From Blautia hansenii (GTDB lineage Bacteria; Bacillota; Clostridia; Lachnospirales; Lachnospiraceae): a stretch of DNA of 64,000 nucleotides. How positions within the stretch are numbered: position 1 is the first letter of the stretch; each line of letters starts with the position of its first letter. The notes below the pieces were generated by a model. It was given only the letters and a program-made list of their open reading frames with translations, made no database searches and was not told the DNA's origin. Below are positions 1 to 9,100 of the stretch, in pieces. The translations under genes and the position numbers were made by a program. The stretch is taken from contig NZ_JAAITA010000006.1 of the NCBI RefSeq assembly GCF_013304445.1, positions 1 through 64,000 of the forward strand, in the 5' to 3' direction.

Positions 1-82
1 TAATGACATATCTTATATCAGTTTTTTGAGTTTACACAAAACTTGAAACGGTCTCCTCACCTTTGGAAATGAAGAAATCTCT

Positions 83-1012
83 TTAAATATTCTGTTTAAT
101 AATCCTTGTAATGATCCCCACTGCAACATTCCGATCTTCGTCAATATGTGTCACAACAAAGGACACCTTATCTTTCTTTCCAACGGTGCGGCTGTCGTAG
201 CAACTGTGAGCAATGGCGTTGACACCCAGTTCTAACCGGACGAAAACTGTTCCTTTGTGGATATCTTCCACCGTTCCGGCATATTTTCCCTGTACCCGAC
301 AATTTTTCAGATTTTCTTTGCTGGTGTTTCCTTCCACGCTTTTTACATCTGCATGGATGGAGAGCGTTTCCGGGGAATCTCCCTGGATAGTTAAGATCCG
401 GACCAGAATATGTTCCCCTACCTGGAATCGTTCCCTGGCATCACCCAGCCAGTCAAAAGACAGATCTCTTGCAAGGATGGAAGTTTCTACACCAAAGATT
501 TCTGCCCGGACTACTTTTTCAGCAACGGCAATGACTCTGGCCTGCACAATACGGTCTTCATGAATTTTTGTCTGCCCGGAAGAGTCCTGATCAAAATAGA
601 AAATCTGACGTTTCTTCAGCATAGCATCTTTCCGGCTGGCAACGATGCTTCTGGATTTGGTATCCAGTCCTTTGATTACAAAGTCGATTTCACAACCAAG
701 CATATTGTTAAGGACTTTGTTCTGTCTAAGAGAGAGATCTCCGTAATCATGAGTTTCATCCTGGATCAGATTGATCATCATTTCCGAGATAGGGATGACT
801 GCCCGATAATCTTTATAGTAAATAATTGCTATTAAGCTGCCGGCTTCGGTCTTTTCAATACCGCCCAGAATGCCGGTGAGAATTTTCCGGGTACGATAGG
901 CATTTTGGATGTCATGCCAGATTAAATCCGCTTTTGATTGAGCAGTTTCTAATACAGTATCGGAGTCAAGGGTTAAAATAGGGGTGTTCAGGTTCATTGT
1001 TTCGTTTGCCAT
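83..1012 (-). CDS. S1 RNA-binding-domain protein of ICE backbone
   Basis: 309 residues. The C-terminal part (about 240-305) reads like an S1/OB fold: a GTVEDIHKGTVFVRLELG stretch followed by VSFVVTHIDEDRNVAVGIITRI. A second similar segment lies near 155-225. Proteins of this type sit beside the coupling protein in many Lachnospiraceae conjugative elements and are often labelled ribosomal protein S1, but this is far too short for ribosomal S1 and is not expected to be ribosomal. It is the last complete gene of the leftward block, 25 bp after the coupling protein gene. The start follows an AAGGAGA-like site. Its role in transfer is unknown. Confidence 0.75.
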   Translation of the reverse strand: MANETMNLNTPILTLDSDTVLETAQSKADLIWHDIQNAYRTRKILTGILGGIEKTEAGSLIAIIYYKDYRAVIPISEMMINLIQDETHDYGDLSLRQNKVLNNMLGCEIDFVIKGLDTKSRSIVASRKDAMLKKRQIFYFDQDSSGQTKIHEDRIVQARVIAVAEKVVRAEIFGVETSILARDLSFDWLGDARERFQVGEHILVRILTIQGDSPETLSIHADVKSVEGNTSKENLKNCRVQGKYAGTVEDIHKGTVFVRLELGVNAIAHSCYDSRTVGKKDKVSFVVTHIDEDRNVAVGIITRIIKQNI

Positions 1013-1037
1013 AAATGTTATCTCCTTTCAAAATGTG

Positions 1038-3044
1038 TTATGACATGATGGAATCTTTATCTAAAGGAACCATGCCAGAGTCGGGGGAATCTTCTATAAA
1101 ATTTTCCTGAAGTAAATCCTCCATAAAATCATCGGGAGTAGGTTCCTGATAAACGGGTTCGGATGTAAAATGTGGTTTCTGTTTTGCTATTGACGCAGAA
1201 GATGAACGGCGTTTCCTTTTGGCAGATTCGAATGAGGGCTGTGGTCGATAATCTGTTTCTTCCGAGGAACCATTTTTGCGCCATTCAGGTATGTGTTCCG
1301 ATGCTTTTCTTGGTGTCAGCTTTTTGGCATCTGGATGTAGGGTATAATCGTACTTTTCTACTTTTAGGACTTTTTGCCCACGTAGGATAACCAAGGCAGT
1401 ATCAAGTGGGAGCCGCAAGATTTCATCTGGTGTTAAGAGTTTTCGTTTGCCGATAGATTTTGTTTGCCGGTATTCCGGTGTATAGTCGGATACCCGCCAA
1501 CTATTGAGCTGCTTGGCTTCGCTGCTTACCCCTACGGTTACATCGCCGCTGCGGTTACTGATAAAGGTAGCAGTAACTTCATCTGTGCAGCCCAAAAAGA
1601 GCTGAGTGTCACAGTTGCCGATAATTTCCTGCCATTGGTTATAAGGATAGCGGTTCTGCATCTGGGGTAAATTCTGAAAGATGCAGGAAATGCTGAGATT
1701 CCGGCTTCGGATTACACTGATCTTCTTATTCAATTCCAGGATAGCTCCGGTGTTAGCAAGCTCATCAGCTAGTATATGTACAGCAACAGGAAGTTTTCCT
1801 TCTTCTCCATACTTATCTGCATAACGGACCAGTTTGATGAAGATGAAGGTCATAAACAGGGAAGATAAAAAATCGAAGGTGCTGTCTTGGTCTGAGGTAA
1901 TGCAAAAGTAAGCACATTTCTGTTTCCCCGGAAGTGTCAGATCAATCTCATCATAAGAGGTAATCTGCCGAATGAGTTTATTCTGAAATACCTGAAGTCT
2001 GGCACCCAATCCGATAATAACTCCGCTTCGCACGGTATCACTGGCTTGTTTGTAGATGCAGTAAGGAACTTTTGCTGGATGGGACACTGGGAGCAGATCA
2101 AAAAGACTGTTCAGCTCCTTTTCGGAACTCATGGTCAGCAGCTTATAAACCTGTCCGATATTTCTGGCTTCCGGCGGAAATCCCTGATCCACATAGAGAA
2201 CCAGGGCTTTTAGCAGGTTCATCTCCGCATTATCCCAGAAATGATCTCCTTTTCCGGAACCTGTATTCTGGATGATGACATCTGCAAATACCTGAGCCAT
2301 CGTTTCCTGTCCATTGATTTCACCCAGGCAATTCCAACTATCCGAGTTTTCCGGATTGACCAGATTAAATGCTTTTACTACATAGCCCTCGTTTTCCAGA
2401 TAAGCAGACATGCTTTCATAGAGTTCGCTTTTGGGATCGGTAATGATTAAACTTTCCCCGGAAGCGTTGTTGCCTTCCTGCCCTCTGGCGACACACTGGA
2501 AAATCATATTCCTGGCAAATGCCCTGGATTTCATGGAACCGCTGGCACCATACACGGCGATATTTTTATTCATTCGTGTTTGATATGGAAGACATACGGC
2601 TTTGCCATTCAATTTTCCTAAAATGGTTCCTTTATTTTTCTTTACATCTCCGGTCAGTTCCAAAACTTTCATCATTTCATCTGGAGTCATGAATCCGGAT
2701 GTACCGTAGGTTCCTTTTGTAGAGTAATTTAAGTTCCGGTCATGGTCACTAATCTCCCCGTTTCTGTCATATCCCATACGCATAAGTAAAAAAGTAAGAA
2801 GCCCAAAGAGAACCAGGCAAAGAAAAATCCCATACAAATTGTATGGGAAATCGGTAAGGGCAGTATGAAAGCATACCAATGGGTGTAAAGAAGCTGCTTG
2901 CGGATAGGTTCCGTTGCCGGCAAAGTTTCCGGCAGAAGTCCATTCCTGATAGTTTTTAATAAATTGTGCTGCGTATCCTCCGGCATACAGAGTGCAGACG
3001 CTTATGGGAAGCAAAAACAGGAACTTCCACCATTTACGGTTCAT
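1038..3044 (-). CDS. VirD4/TraG-type conjugative coupling protein
   Basis: Type IV coupling ATPase that would link the relaxosome to the mating channel at the membrane. The start is set at 3044 because AAGGAGG precedes this ATG, giving 668 residues. Membrane segments lie at about 7-24 and 68-88. The P-loop is YGASGSMKSRAF (about 165-176), with Met where Gly or Thr is usual, and the Walker B region is HILADELANTG. The C-terminal 100 residues are charged and low in complexity, typical of the partner-binding tail. The gene overlaps the upstream replication-relaxation gene by 11 bp, so the two are probably translationally coupled. Confidence 0.9.
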   Translation of the reverse strand: MNRKWWKFLFLLPISVCTLYAGGYAAQFIKNYQEWTSAGNFAGNGTYPQAASLHPLVCFHTALTDFPYNLYGIFLCLVLFGLLTFLLMRMGYDRNGEISDHDRNLNYSTKGTYGTSGFMTPDEMMKVLELTGDVKKNKGTILGKLNGKAVCLPYQTRMNKNIAVYGASGSMKSRAFARNMIFQCVARGQEGNNASGESLIITDPKSELYESMSAYLENEGYVVKAFNLVNPENSDSWNCLGEINGQETMAQVFADVIIQNTGSGKGDHFWDNAEMNLLKALVLYVDQGFPPEARNIGQVYKLLTMSSEKELNSLFDLLPVSHPAKVPYCIYKQASDTVRSGVIIGLGARLQVFQNKLIRQITSYDEIDLTLPGKQKCAYFCITSDQDSTFDFLSSLFMTFIFIKLVRYADKYGEEGKLPVAVHILADELANTGAILELNKKISVIRSRNLSISCIFQNLPQMQNRYPYNQWQEIIGNCDTQLFLGCTDEVTATFISNRSGDVTVGVSSEAKQLNSWRVSDYTPEYRQTKSIGKRKLLTPDEILRLPLDTALVILRGQKVLKVEKYDYTLHPDAKKLTPRKASEHIPEWRKNGSSEETDYRPQPSFESAKRKRRSSSASIAKQKPHFTSEPVYQEPTPDDFMEDLLQENFIEDSPDSGMVPLDKDSIMS

Positions 3045-4140
3045 TGAAAAACCTCCTTTTAAACTTTTGAAAATCAATGCTGGAGAAGTGTATATCTGCA
3101 GTTAGGTATTTTTTCAGGCAGGGAAGCTGAAAGTCAAAGCAAATCAGGTTCCCGGATAGCCCATATACATTTAATCCAGTATTGAAGCGGTTGATACGCT
3201 GCATGTCAAAATCATACGCAAGCAAAATAGGGTTTTCCTGGCTGTCTATTCCATCATGTTCAATTGGCAGATCCTCACGCTGGGGAAAACAGTCGGACAG
3301 TAGTAACTGATTAAGCTGCATCATACGCTGGGGTTGTACCAATAAACGGAGCAGGTATTCTCCGTAGCTGTTATTGGGCAGGAAATAGAAGTGTTCATAC
3401 GCAGTATCCAGCATGAACAGTGTTTTTTTGTATCCCCCGGTACTGGTAAGGAGACGGAAAGCCATATCCATATCACTGCCGGTCATGATGGCATAAACGG
3501 TAGGCGGGCCATGGTAAGGAAGTCCTTGAAGATAGTGCTGCAAAAAAGCATTGAGTCGGACTTCCGTTTTGTATTCCCATTTTAGAAGTGTATTTCCGGT
3601 ATTATAAACAGCATAGACACAGTGAGGAGCCATCAGGATTCCCATACTACGGGAATTTTTGATTTTAGTAGTGGATGCTCCAAGATTTTTTATTTCCCTA
3701 GAAGAGTAAAACAGAGGAAGGCTTCGCATAGGAAACGTAGCCGCTTCGCCGGATTCAGAAAAAAGCAGGGGCTTTTCATCTGGAAAGAATGGGATTCCAG
3801 CATGGGAAAGCGTCAAATAGGTTTCTGCTTTTTGATGAAGTCGCAGCCGTCTTGGTAATTCGCTACGTATGAGGTTGGTTTCTGCATTTCCGGTTAAATA
3901 GTTTTGAAAACGACAGGGATTTTGCGAAAGCAGCAGTTCTTTTGCCCGTTTGGTAAGGCGATAACCTCGTAGGCCATCTTTATAGTGTGTTCTTATAAGC
4001 TTACTCTGCTTTAAATCTGTAACCACCTTCTCTGCATAGGAATCACTCTCAATCAATCTGTTAAGCTGTCCGGAAGGGAATTCCCCACATAGTCCAACCA
4101 TTTCTAAAAGCTGATATTTTATAGAATCGGTTTTTATCAA
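3034..4140 (-). CDS. Replication-relaxation-like mobilization protein
   Basis: 368 residues. The N-terminal 90 residues look like a winged-helix DNA-binding domain (SGQLNRLIES, VVTDLKQSKLIRTHYKDGLRGYR), as in the replication-relaxation family that accompanies VirD4 genes in Firmicute ICEs. The rest is a mixed alpha/beta region ending at FKRRFFNEP. It probably binds the transfer origin or aids the relaxase. It overlaps the coupling protein gene downstream. The family call rests on sequence style and the gene neighbour, not on a search. Confidence 0.65.
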   Translation of the reverse strand: MIKTDSIKYQLLEMVGLCGEFPSGQLNRLIESDSYAEKVVTDLKQSKLIRTHYKDGLRGYRLTKRAKELLLSQNPCRFQNYLTGNAETNLIRSELPRRLRLHQKAETYLTLSHAGIPFFPDEKPLLFSESGEAATFPMRSLPLFYSSREIKNLGASTTKIKNSRSMGILMAPHCVYAVYNTGNTLLKWEYKTEVRLNAFLQHYLQGLPYHGPPTVYAIMTGSDMDMAFRLLTSTGGYKKTLFMLDTAYEHFYFLPNNSYGEYLLRLLVQPQRMMQLNQLLLSDCFPQREDLPIEHDGIDSQENPILLAYDFDMQRINRFNTGLNVYGLSGNLICFDFQLPCLKKYLTADIHFSSIDFQKFKRRFFNEP

Positions 4141-4279
4141 ATAAGCATCACCTCAGTTCGATTTTTACCTATGACAGCCTATACTTGGGTAAAGTAAGGG
4201 CGGTATTAAGCATAAAAAATGCAGAGAATATGGCTTCTTTGCAGAAAAATTACCTATATCGGAAAAAGAAAGAAAAATA

Positions 4280-4945
4280 TCAGGAAATTTCCGATATGGT
4301 TTTGATAGACGATTTTCTATTTTTCAGCCAGCCAGGAAAGATTTCCGGTTTCATTACAAAGATAACGGTGTGATCGTAATTCCCCAGTTCTGTAGTGTGA
4401 TAGGAGTCGCAAAAGAGTCCCGTATCATCAACCAGAACATAGGAAGCGATAGTATCTAAAATCTGTTTGAACTCCAAATTATCGTAATCACGTATCCGTT
4501 GTAAAGAAAGGCTCTGGTCATAAATTTGACTAAAACAGACCACACATCTTTTATATAACGGAATAGAATGTTCTGTCACATAAGTCTGCAAGGCAAGGTT
4601 TAATGGCTCATGTAGAAAAGCGGTGTTGGTTCGCAATTTACGTTTGGGCAGTAGTCCTGGCATGGTAATGGAAAGAACACTATTTGAAAAAGAGATTTTG
4701 ATTCCCTGCACAGCCGCAGCCTGTTTCAGATAGTCTTTCTTTCCAGTGTCAGTTGTGGTATATACCAGATTTCTGAGCTGGCAGGCAATCCTTTCAGAAC
4801 GTAGGGCAGCACTGATACTCAGCTCTTCGTATTTGTCGGCATACGCTTGAATATCTGTTGTTTTCAATGCAAAAATAGTGTTGTGAAGTTTTTGGACTTC
4901 ATCATCAATGCTCTGTAAACGGTCAAAAACAGTTTTGGTGTTCAT
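4280..4945 (-). CDS. DUF6100-like ICE protein
   Basis: 221 residues from the ATG at 4945, preferred over an ATG seven codons upstream because GAGGT precedes it. It begins with a predicted coiled coil (FDRLQSIDDEVQKLHNTIF), followed by a basic segment and a mixed domain. Proteins like this sit between DUF5697 and replication-relaxation genes in clostridial ICEs. It starts just after the DUF5697-like stop at 4953. No enzymatic motif is visible and the function is unknown. Confidence 0.6.
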   Translation of the reverse strand: MNTKTVFDRLQSIDDEVQKLHNTIFALKTTDIQAYADKYEELSISAALRSERIACQLRNLVYTTTDTGKKDYLKQAAAVQGIKISFSNSVLSITMPGLLPKRKLRTNTAFLHEPLNLALQTYVTEHSIPLYKRCVVCFSQIYDQSLSLQRIRDYDNLEFKQILDTIASYVLVDDTGLFCDSYHTTELGNYDHTVIFVMKPEIFPGWLKNRKSSIKTISEIS

Positions 4946-4952
4946 ACATACC

Positions 4953-5483
4953 TCATTTCTTTGCATAATAGCTGACAGATCCGGTAGAGGAGTCTACAAG
5001 GCAAAAGGCAATCACGCCTGTGATATGAATTTTTGCAGCCTGTTCTTCTGTTTCTAATACAACCAGCCGTTTCGCATCGCTTTTTGTCTGGCTTTCCATG
5101 ACATGATTGATAAGATATTCTTGTTCCTGGGGGACATAGAGGACTTCATACCACTCATCTTTAGAGAAAAAGTTCAGTTTCACAGGAAATTCACCGTCAG
5201 TATGGTACACAATGGCTGTTTTGAAGTCCAAAAGCACCCAAAAGGATGCAATCATGCCATAATCAGGATTGTTTGCAGATTCCTGGCTGTCGAAGAGAAG
5301 CCCGTTCTCCTTATCATAGATAATGCGTTTTTGTTTTACCAGACTTGTGATCAGAGATTTGATAGACTCTCTGTTTTTGGAAAAGAGCCGTAAGACCTGT
5401 TCATATTGCAACGAATGGTAAGTTGTAATGAACCGGAGCAGTTGGGCACCTTCCCCTTGATAGATTTCATTTCTTGTTTTCAT
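4953..5483 (-). CDS. DUF5697-like ICE protein, first gene of the leftward transfer block
   Basis: 176 residues with a GGGAG ribosome site before the ATG. The N-terminal half resembles a winged helix (LRFITTYHSLQYEQVLRLF, IKSLITSLVKQKRIIYD). The C-terminal half is beta-rich. It is the promoter-proximal gene of the leftward conjugation block, so a regulatory or relaxosome role is plausible. The DUF5697 assignment is from memory of the family, and function is unknown. Confidence 0.6.
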   Translation of the reverse strand: MKTRNEIYQGEGAQLLRFITTYHSLQYEQVLRLFSKNRESIKSLITSLVKQKRIIYDKENGLLFDSQESANNPDYGMIASFWVLLDFKTAIVYHTDGEFPVKLNFFSKDEWYEVLYVPQEQEYLINHVMESQTKSDAKRLVVLETEEQAAKIHITGVIAFCLVDSSTGSVSYYAKK

Positions 5484-5516
5484 GGTAATCTCCCTTCATT
5501 ATATAATAGGAAGTTT

Positions 5517-5583
5517 TACTTACACTGTACGCACAGAATACGTTTTATTTTAGGGGAAGTACGCTGTACGTACTGTGTAAGTA
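5517..5583. repeat. 15-bp inverted repeat upstream of the transfer block
   Basis: The arms TACTTACACTGTACG (5517-5531) and CGTACTGTGTAAGTA (5569-5583) are inverted copies matching at 14 of 15 positions, 37 bp apart. Further GTACG cores lie inside. The repeat is in the leader between the putative promoter and the first gene. It could be a dimeric repressor operator pair or an RNA stem. Confidence 0.6.
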
Positions 5584-5614
5584 TTGGCTACTGTCAGCGA
5601 AAGGTTTACGGGTA

Positions 5615-5639
5615 CAAAAAAAGCACCGATTAAGGTGCT
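5615..5639 (-). terminator. Early rho-independent terminator or attenuator in the transfer-block leader
   Basis: On the minus strand AGCACC, a six-base loop and GGTGCT are followed by seven T. It lies about 25-50 nt downstream of the predicted leftward promoter at 5671-5699 and about 130 nt before the first gene, with no gene upstream that it could end. That position suits attenuation or a short RNA. Confidence 0.65.
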
Positions 5640-5871
5640 GGGGAAAATAGGAATACTATAAGCAATACCTATTGTAACATGGGTAAAATTACCCTTCAAT
5701 CGCAGAAGTGTGCCAAGTTGTGGCATATTTAGGAAATGATAAAGACAGTTGAAAACCAATTAGGAAGAAAAAATGTCAATCTATACCAAAAATAAAGACG
5801 AAATTCGGAGATAGGATATAATAAAAATCAAGATACTTAGGTATCAAAAGACCCTAGTTCTGAAGAAAGGA
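5640..5871. other. Intergenic divergence between transfer block and lanthipeptide genes
   Basis: The whole gap (5484-5871) holds no convincing gene. It contains the leftward promoter, early terminator and inverted repeat listed separately, and on the right a TATAAT box (5817-5822) facing lanA. The -35 of that box is poor (AAAGAC at 17 bp), which suggests an activator or a weak constitutive promoter. No adjacent regulator gene was seen. Confidence 0.5.
5671..5699 (-). promoter_or_regulatory. Predicted leftward promoter with palindromic operator
   Basis: On the minus strand the -35 is TTGAAG (5694-5699) and the -10 is TACAAT (5671-5676), with a 17-bp spacer. A dyad with arms GGGTAA and TTACCC (5681-5694) lies in the spacer, where a repressor would block polymerase. 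It would drive the leftward conjugation genes from 5483 downwards. The assignment is from pattern only. Confidence 0.55.
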
Positions 5872-6085
5872 ATGGTGGATATTATGAGAAAATTTGACAG
5901 AACAAATATGAAATATAACAACCCGGCTGGAGATCTTTTGACAGAATTAGAAGCAGCAGATTTGACAAGTAACAAAGTTGATAGTTTAGCTTCATCAGGT
6001 GTGGTTTGCACAATTTCTGTTGAATGCGGAAGTATTTTTACACTTGCTTGTTGCTAATTAACCAAAGATGATTTTAGAACTAGGG
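5852..6085. repeat. 10-bp inverted repeat flanking lanA
   Basis: CCCTAGTTCT (5852-5861) lies just before the lanA ribosome site, and its exact complement AGAACTAGGG (6076-6085) lies just after the lanA stop. A few wobble pairs could extend the stem inward. In the transcript the arms could pair around the whole lanA reading frame, affecting message stability or the lanA/lanM ratio. Confidence 0.5.
5884..6057 (+). CDS. lanA: Class II lanthipeptide precursor, actagardine/mersacidin-like
   Basis: 57 residues from the ATG at 5884. An ATG at 5872 has its purine-rich site directly abutting it, whereas GGTGG sits six bases before 5884. The leader (about 1-36) is acidic, with GDLLTELEAADL. The probable core starts SSGVVCTISVEC and ends GSIFTLACC, with four Cys (42, 48, 56, 57). 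Actagardine begins SSGWVCTLTIECGT, so the first 14 positions match at most sites, and the lipid II-binding pattern Cys-Thr-x-Ser/Thr-x-Glu-Cys is intact. The C-terminus differs: actagardine ends in Cys-Ala-Cys, whereas here it ends in Ala-Cys-Cys, two residues longer. The leader cleavage site (after Ala36) is inferred; there is no double-glycine site. lanM follows 54 bp later. Expected activity is inhibition of Gram-positive cell wall synthesis after modification. Confidence 0.88.
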   Translation: MRKFDRTNMKYNNPAGDLLTELEAADLTSNKVDSLASSGVVCTISVECGSIFTLACC

Positions 6086-6111
6086 CCTGGATTAAGAGAA
6101 AGGGAGATAAC

Positions 6112-9100
6112 ATGAAAAAATCTAGTTATTTATCTGAAAGAGTGTATGATGCTATTCCGTCTGAAATAAATATGGAGTCTTTAGAGTATTGGAAGAAAAT
6201 ACTGAAGGAGGAAGGATTACAATATGTAAAGAAAAACCACCTTGAGTATTTTTTTGGTTTTATAAATAATTGTGCTTTTAGTAGCCACGAGAAGAGTCAA
6301 CCACGAAATTTTGTGAAATTGTCTTTGAACAAAAAGGCGTTTAGGCATGAGGGTGAGAAAATGGTTTTCGGAGCATTTTATGATCCTTTTGTGCAAGAGG
6401 CAAATAGACAGCTTAGAGAAATAGTTATACAAAGACGATATATCAATGAATCGATTCTATTTGATTTTCAGCAATTTTTGTTTAATTCGCTTAATAATCT
6501 TTGTATCCGAACTTTAATTTATGAAATGCATATATGTGGACAAGAAGGCGTGTTAAGGGGAAATGAATCTGAACAGTATCAATATTATATCGACCATTTT
6601 TTAAAGGATAAACAATATTTGAATGATTTATTTTCGCTTTATCCAGTGTTAGAAAGAAGGATAAATGAAATTATACAAAATGCGATAGATATTTACAAAG
6701 AAGTGATAGAGCGCATTGAGAAAGATGCAGATGTTTTAATGAAAAAATTTAATATCACTGAAAAAGGATTTGTCGTAAACCATCTTTCGACAGATTTTTC
6801 TGATTCGCATAAAAAAGGGAGAAGAGTATTTTGTGTGGAATTTGTATCGGGAGATAAAATTTTATATAAACCACGAAGTTTGCAAAATGAGATTAAGCTA
6901 CAAGAGATTACAAATTATTTCTATAGAATATGTAATTTGGGAAGTTATGAGTATTCTATACTTGATAAAGAAATGTATGGTTGGTGCGAAATTGTAATAC
7001 AAAGAGATTGTAAGTCTATAGAAGAACTTTCAAGATATTATCAAAGAATAGGGATTATTTTGTTTATAAATTATCTTTTGGAAGGAGGAGATATTCATTT
7101 TGAAAATCTCATTGCATGCAATGAATATCCAGTTATTATTGATGCGGAAACATTTATAGGAAATATAGAAGAGAATAATGGGAAAAGTGCAGCAGAAAAA
7201 GTGGCTAGTCTTTTAAGAAAATCGGTGTTGTATTCAGGAATACTCCCCTTTTATTCATGGAATAACGCAGGAGATACAGGAATCAATATGAGTGCCATTA
7301 GTGGAGAAGAAGGACAAAAATTCCCGATAAAAATCCCCTTTATTATCAATCCGAAGTCGGTTAACATGAGGGTTGTCTATGATTATCCAGTATCGAAAGG
7401 AAATCACAATTTGGCAATGCTAAAAGGAAGGTTTATTCAACCCTCCGAATTTGCAGATAAAATTATCCAGGGATTTGAAAGTGCATACTTAGGTGCAATG
7501 GAAAATACAGAAACACTATTAAGAATCATACAACAATATGGTGAATTAGAGGTGAGATATCTGATTAGAAATACACAACAGTATGCAATTGTGTTGAGTA
7601 GTTCATATCATCCTGAATTATTAGTGGATGGAGGAGCACGAAATTTATTTTTTTATTCATTGGCAAATGGAAATCTTCAAAATCAAAGGAGTAGATCTCT
7701 TATTGAGTATGAAATTGAAGATTTATTAAGTGGTGATATACCGTATTTTTATTTTCGTGGAAGTAAAAAAAACATTTATACTTGGGATGGCAGAGAAGTA
7801 AAGGATTTCTTTAGTAAGCCAGCTTTGCAGCAAATTGAGGAAAATATACAGAATTTGTCCTATAAGAATTTAGAACAACAGACGCAATATATTAAAATTA
7901 CTTTTAATATGGAGAATGCAGGAACAAGGAAAATAAAGAATAAAAGGTTAAAACTAGATCTTTATAGTAATATGGCCAAAACGGCAGAAGAATTGGCAAA
8001 AGAGCTGCTAGATAAAATAGGAACAAATGCGATTTATAGCGAAGATGGAGCAGACGTTAATTGGATTGGCGTAAAATTATTTGGTATAAAAGAAAATCAG
8101 TGGATGATCCAGGCATTACCGAATACATTATATGATGGTACGGTTGGGATTAATTTGGTATTCCATTTATATGAATGGATATACCATGACAGAAAATATC
8201 ATAAGATTTGTGAGGTTTTAGATAATCGTTTGTTGAGGTATATTGATACTATAAGTGAAGGGGAACAGAATATCGAAGACTTTAATACAGGAATCTTTAG
8301 CGGCGAAGGTTCGATTTTATATACGTTGGGTATTTTATATGAAATATATGATGATATCAAGTATAAGGAATATTTCGATAAGTGGCTAAATTGTATGGAA
8401 ACACTTATCTTAGAAGATCGTTTGTTCGATATGATTTCGGGAAATTCGGGAATAGTTTTGGTTCTGATTAATATGTATAGAAAAACAAAAAAGCCTATTT
8501 ATCTACAAAAAGCTATACAAATAGCAGAACAATTGATAGAGAATATGATTACTGAAAATGGAAAAGTTGGTTGGAAATCAGAGGTGGTTCCTGAAGTATT
8601 GGCGGGATTTGCACATGGAAACAGTGGTTTTATAGAACTATTTTCAAGATTATATGAGGTATATCCACAAACAAAATATTTAGATATCCTTTCAAGTTTA
8701 GTAGAATATGAAAATTCTTTATACTCAGAAAAGGATAATAATTGGATTGATTTAAGAAAGTTTTCAGAGGTTGATCAGCATAAGAGTCAACCAATAGCGT
8801 GGTGCCATGGAGCTGCGGGTATTCTGTTATCCAGATTAACCTTATATAATGCCATCAAGAATTTAGGAGAAACTGCATTGCTTCAGCAAGCTATTAAAGA
8901 TATAAGCCTTGCTAAAAATAAATTAATTGAAGACGGGTTACATGCAGGTTTCTGCCTATGCCATGGAAACATGGGAAATTTATTGATTTTAAAAAGATAT
9001 GCAGAAATTTTTGATGATAAGCAGGTAAGAAGCATTTGTGATTCTCGATTTGAACAGATTTTGGAATTCCTTAATGAGGAAAATATATTACCAACAGAAT

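Noticed and set aside
5550-5759. Leftward 69-codon frame in the transfer-block leader
   Set aside because: It spans the predicted promoter, terminator and inverted repeat and has no ribosome site.
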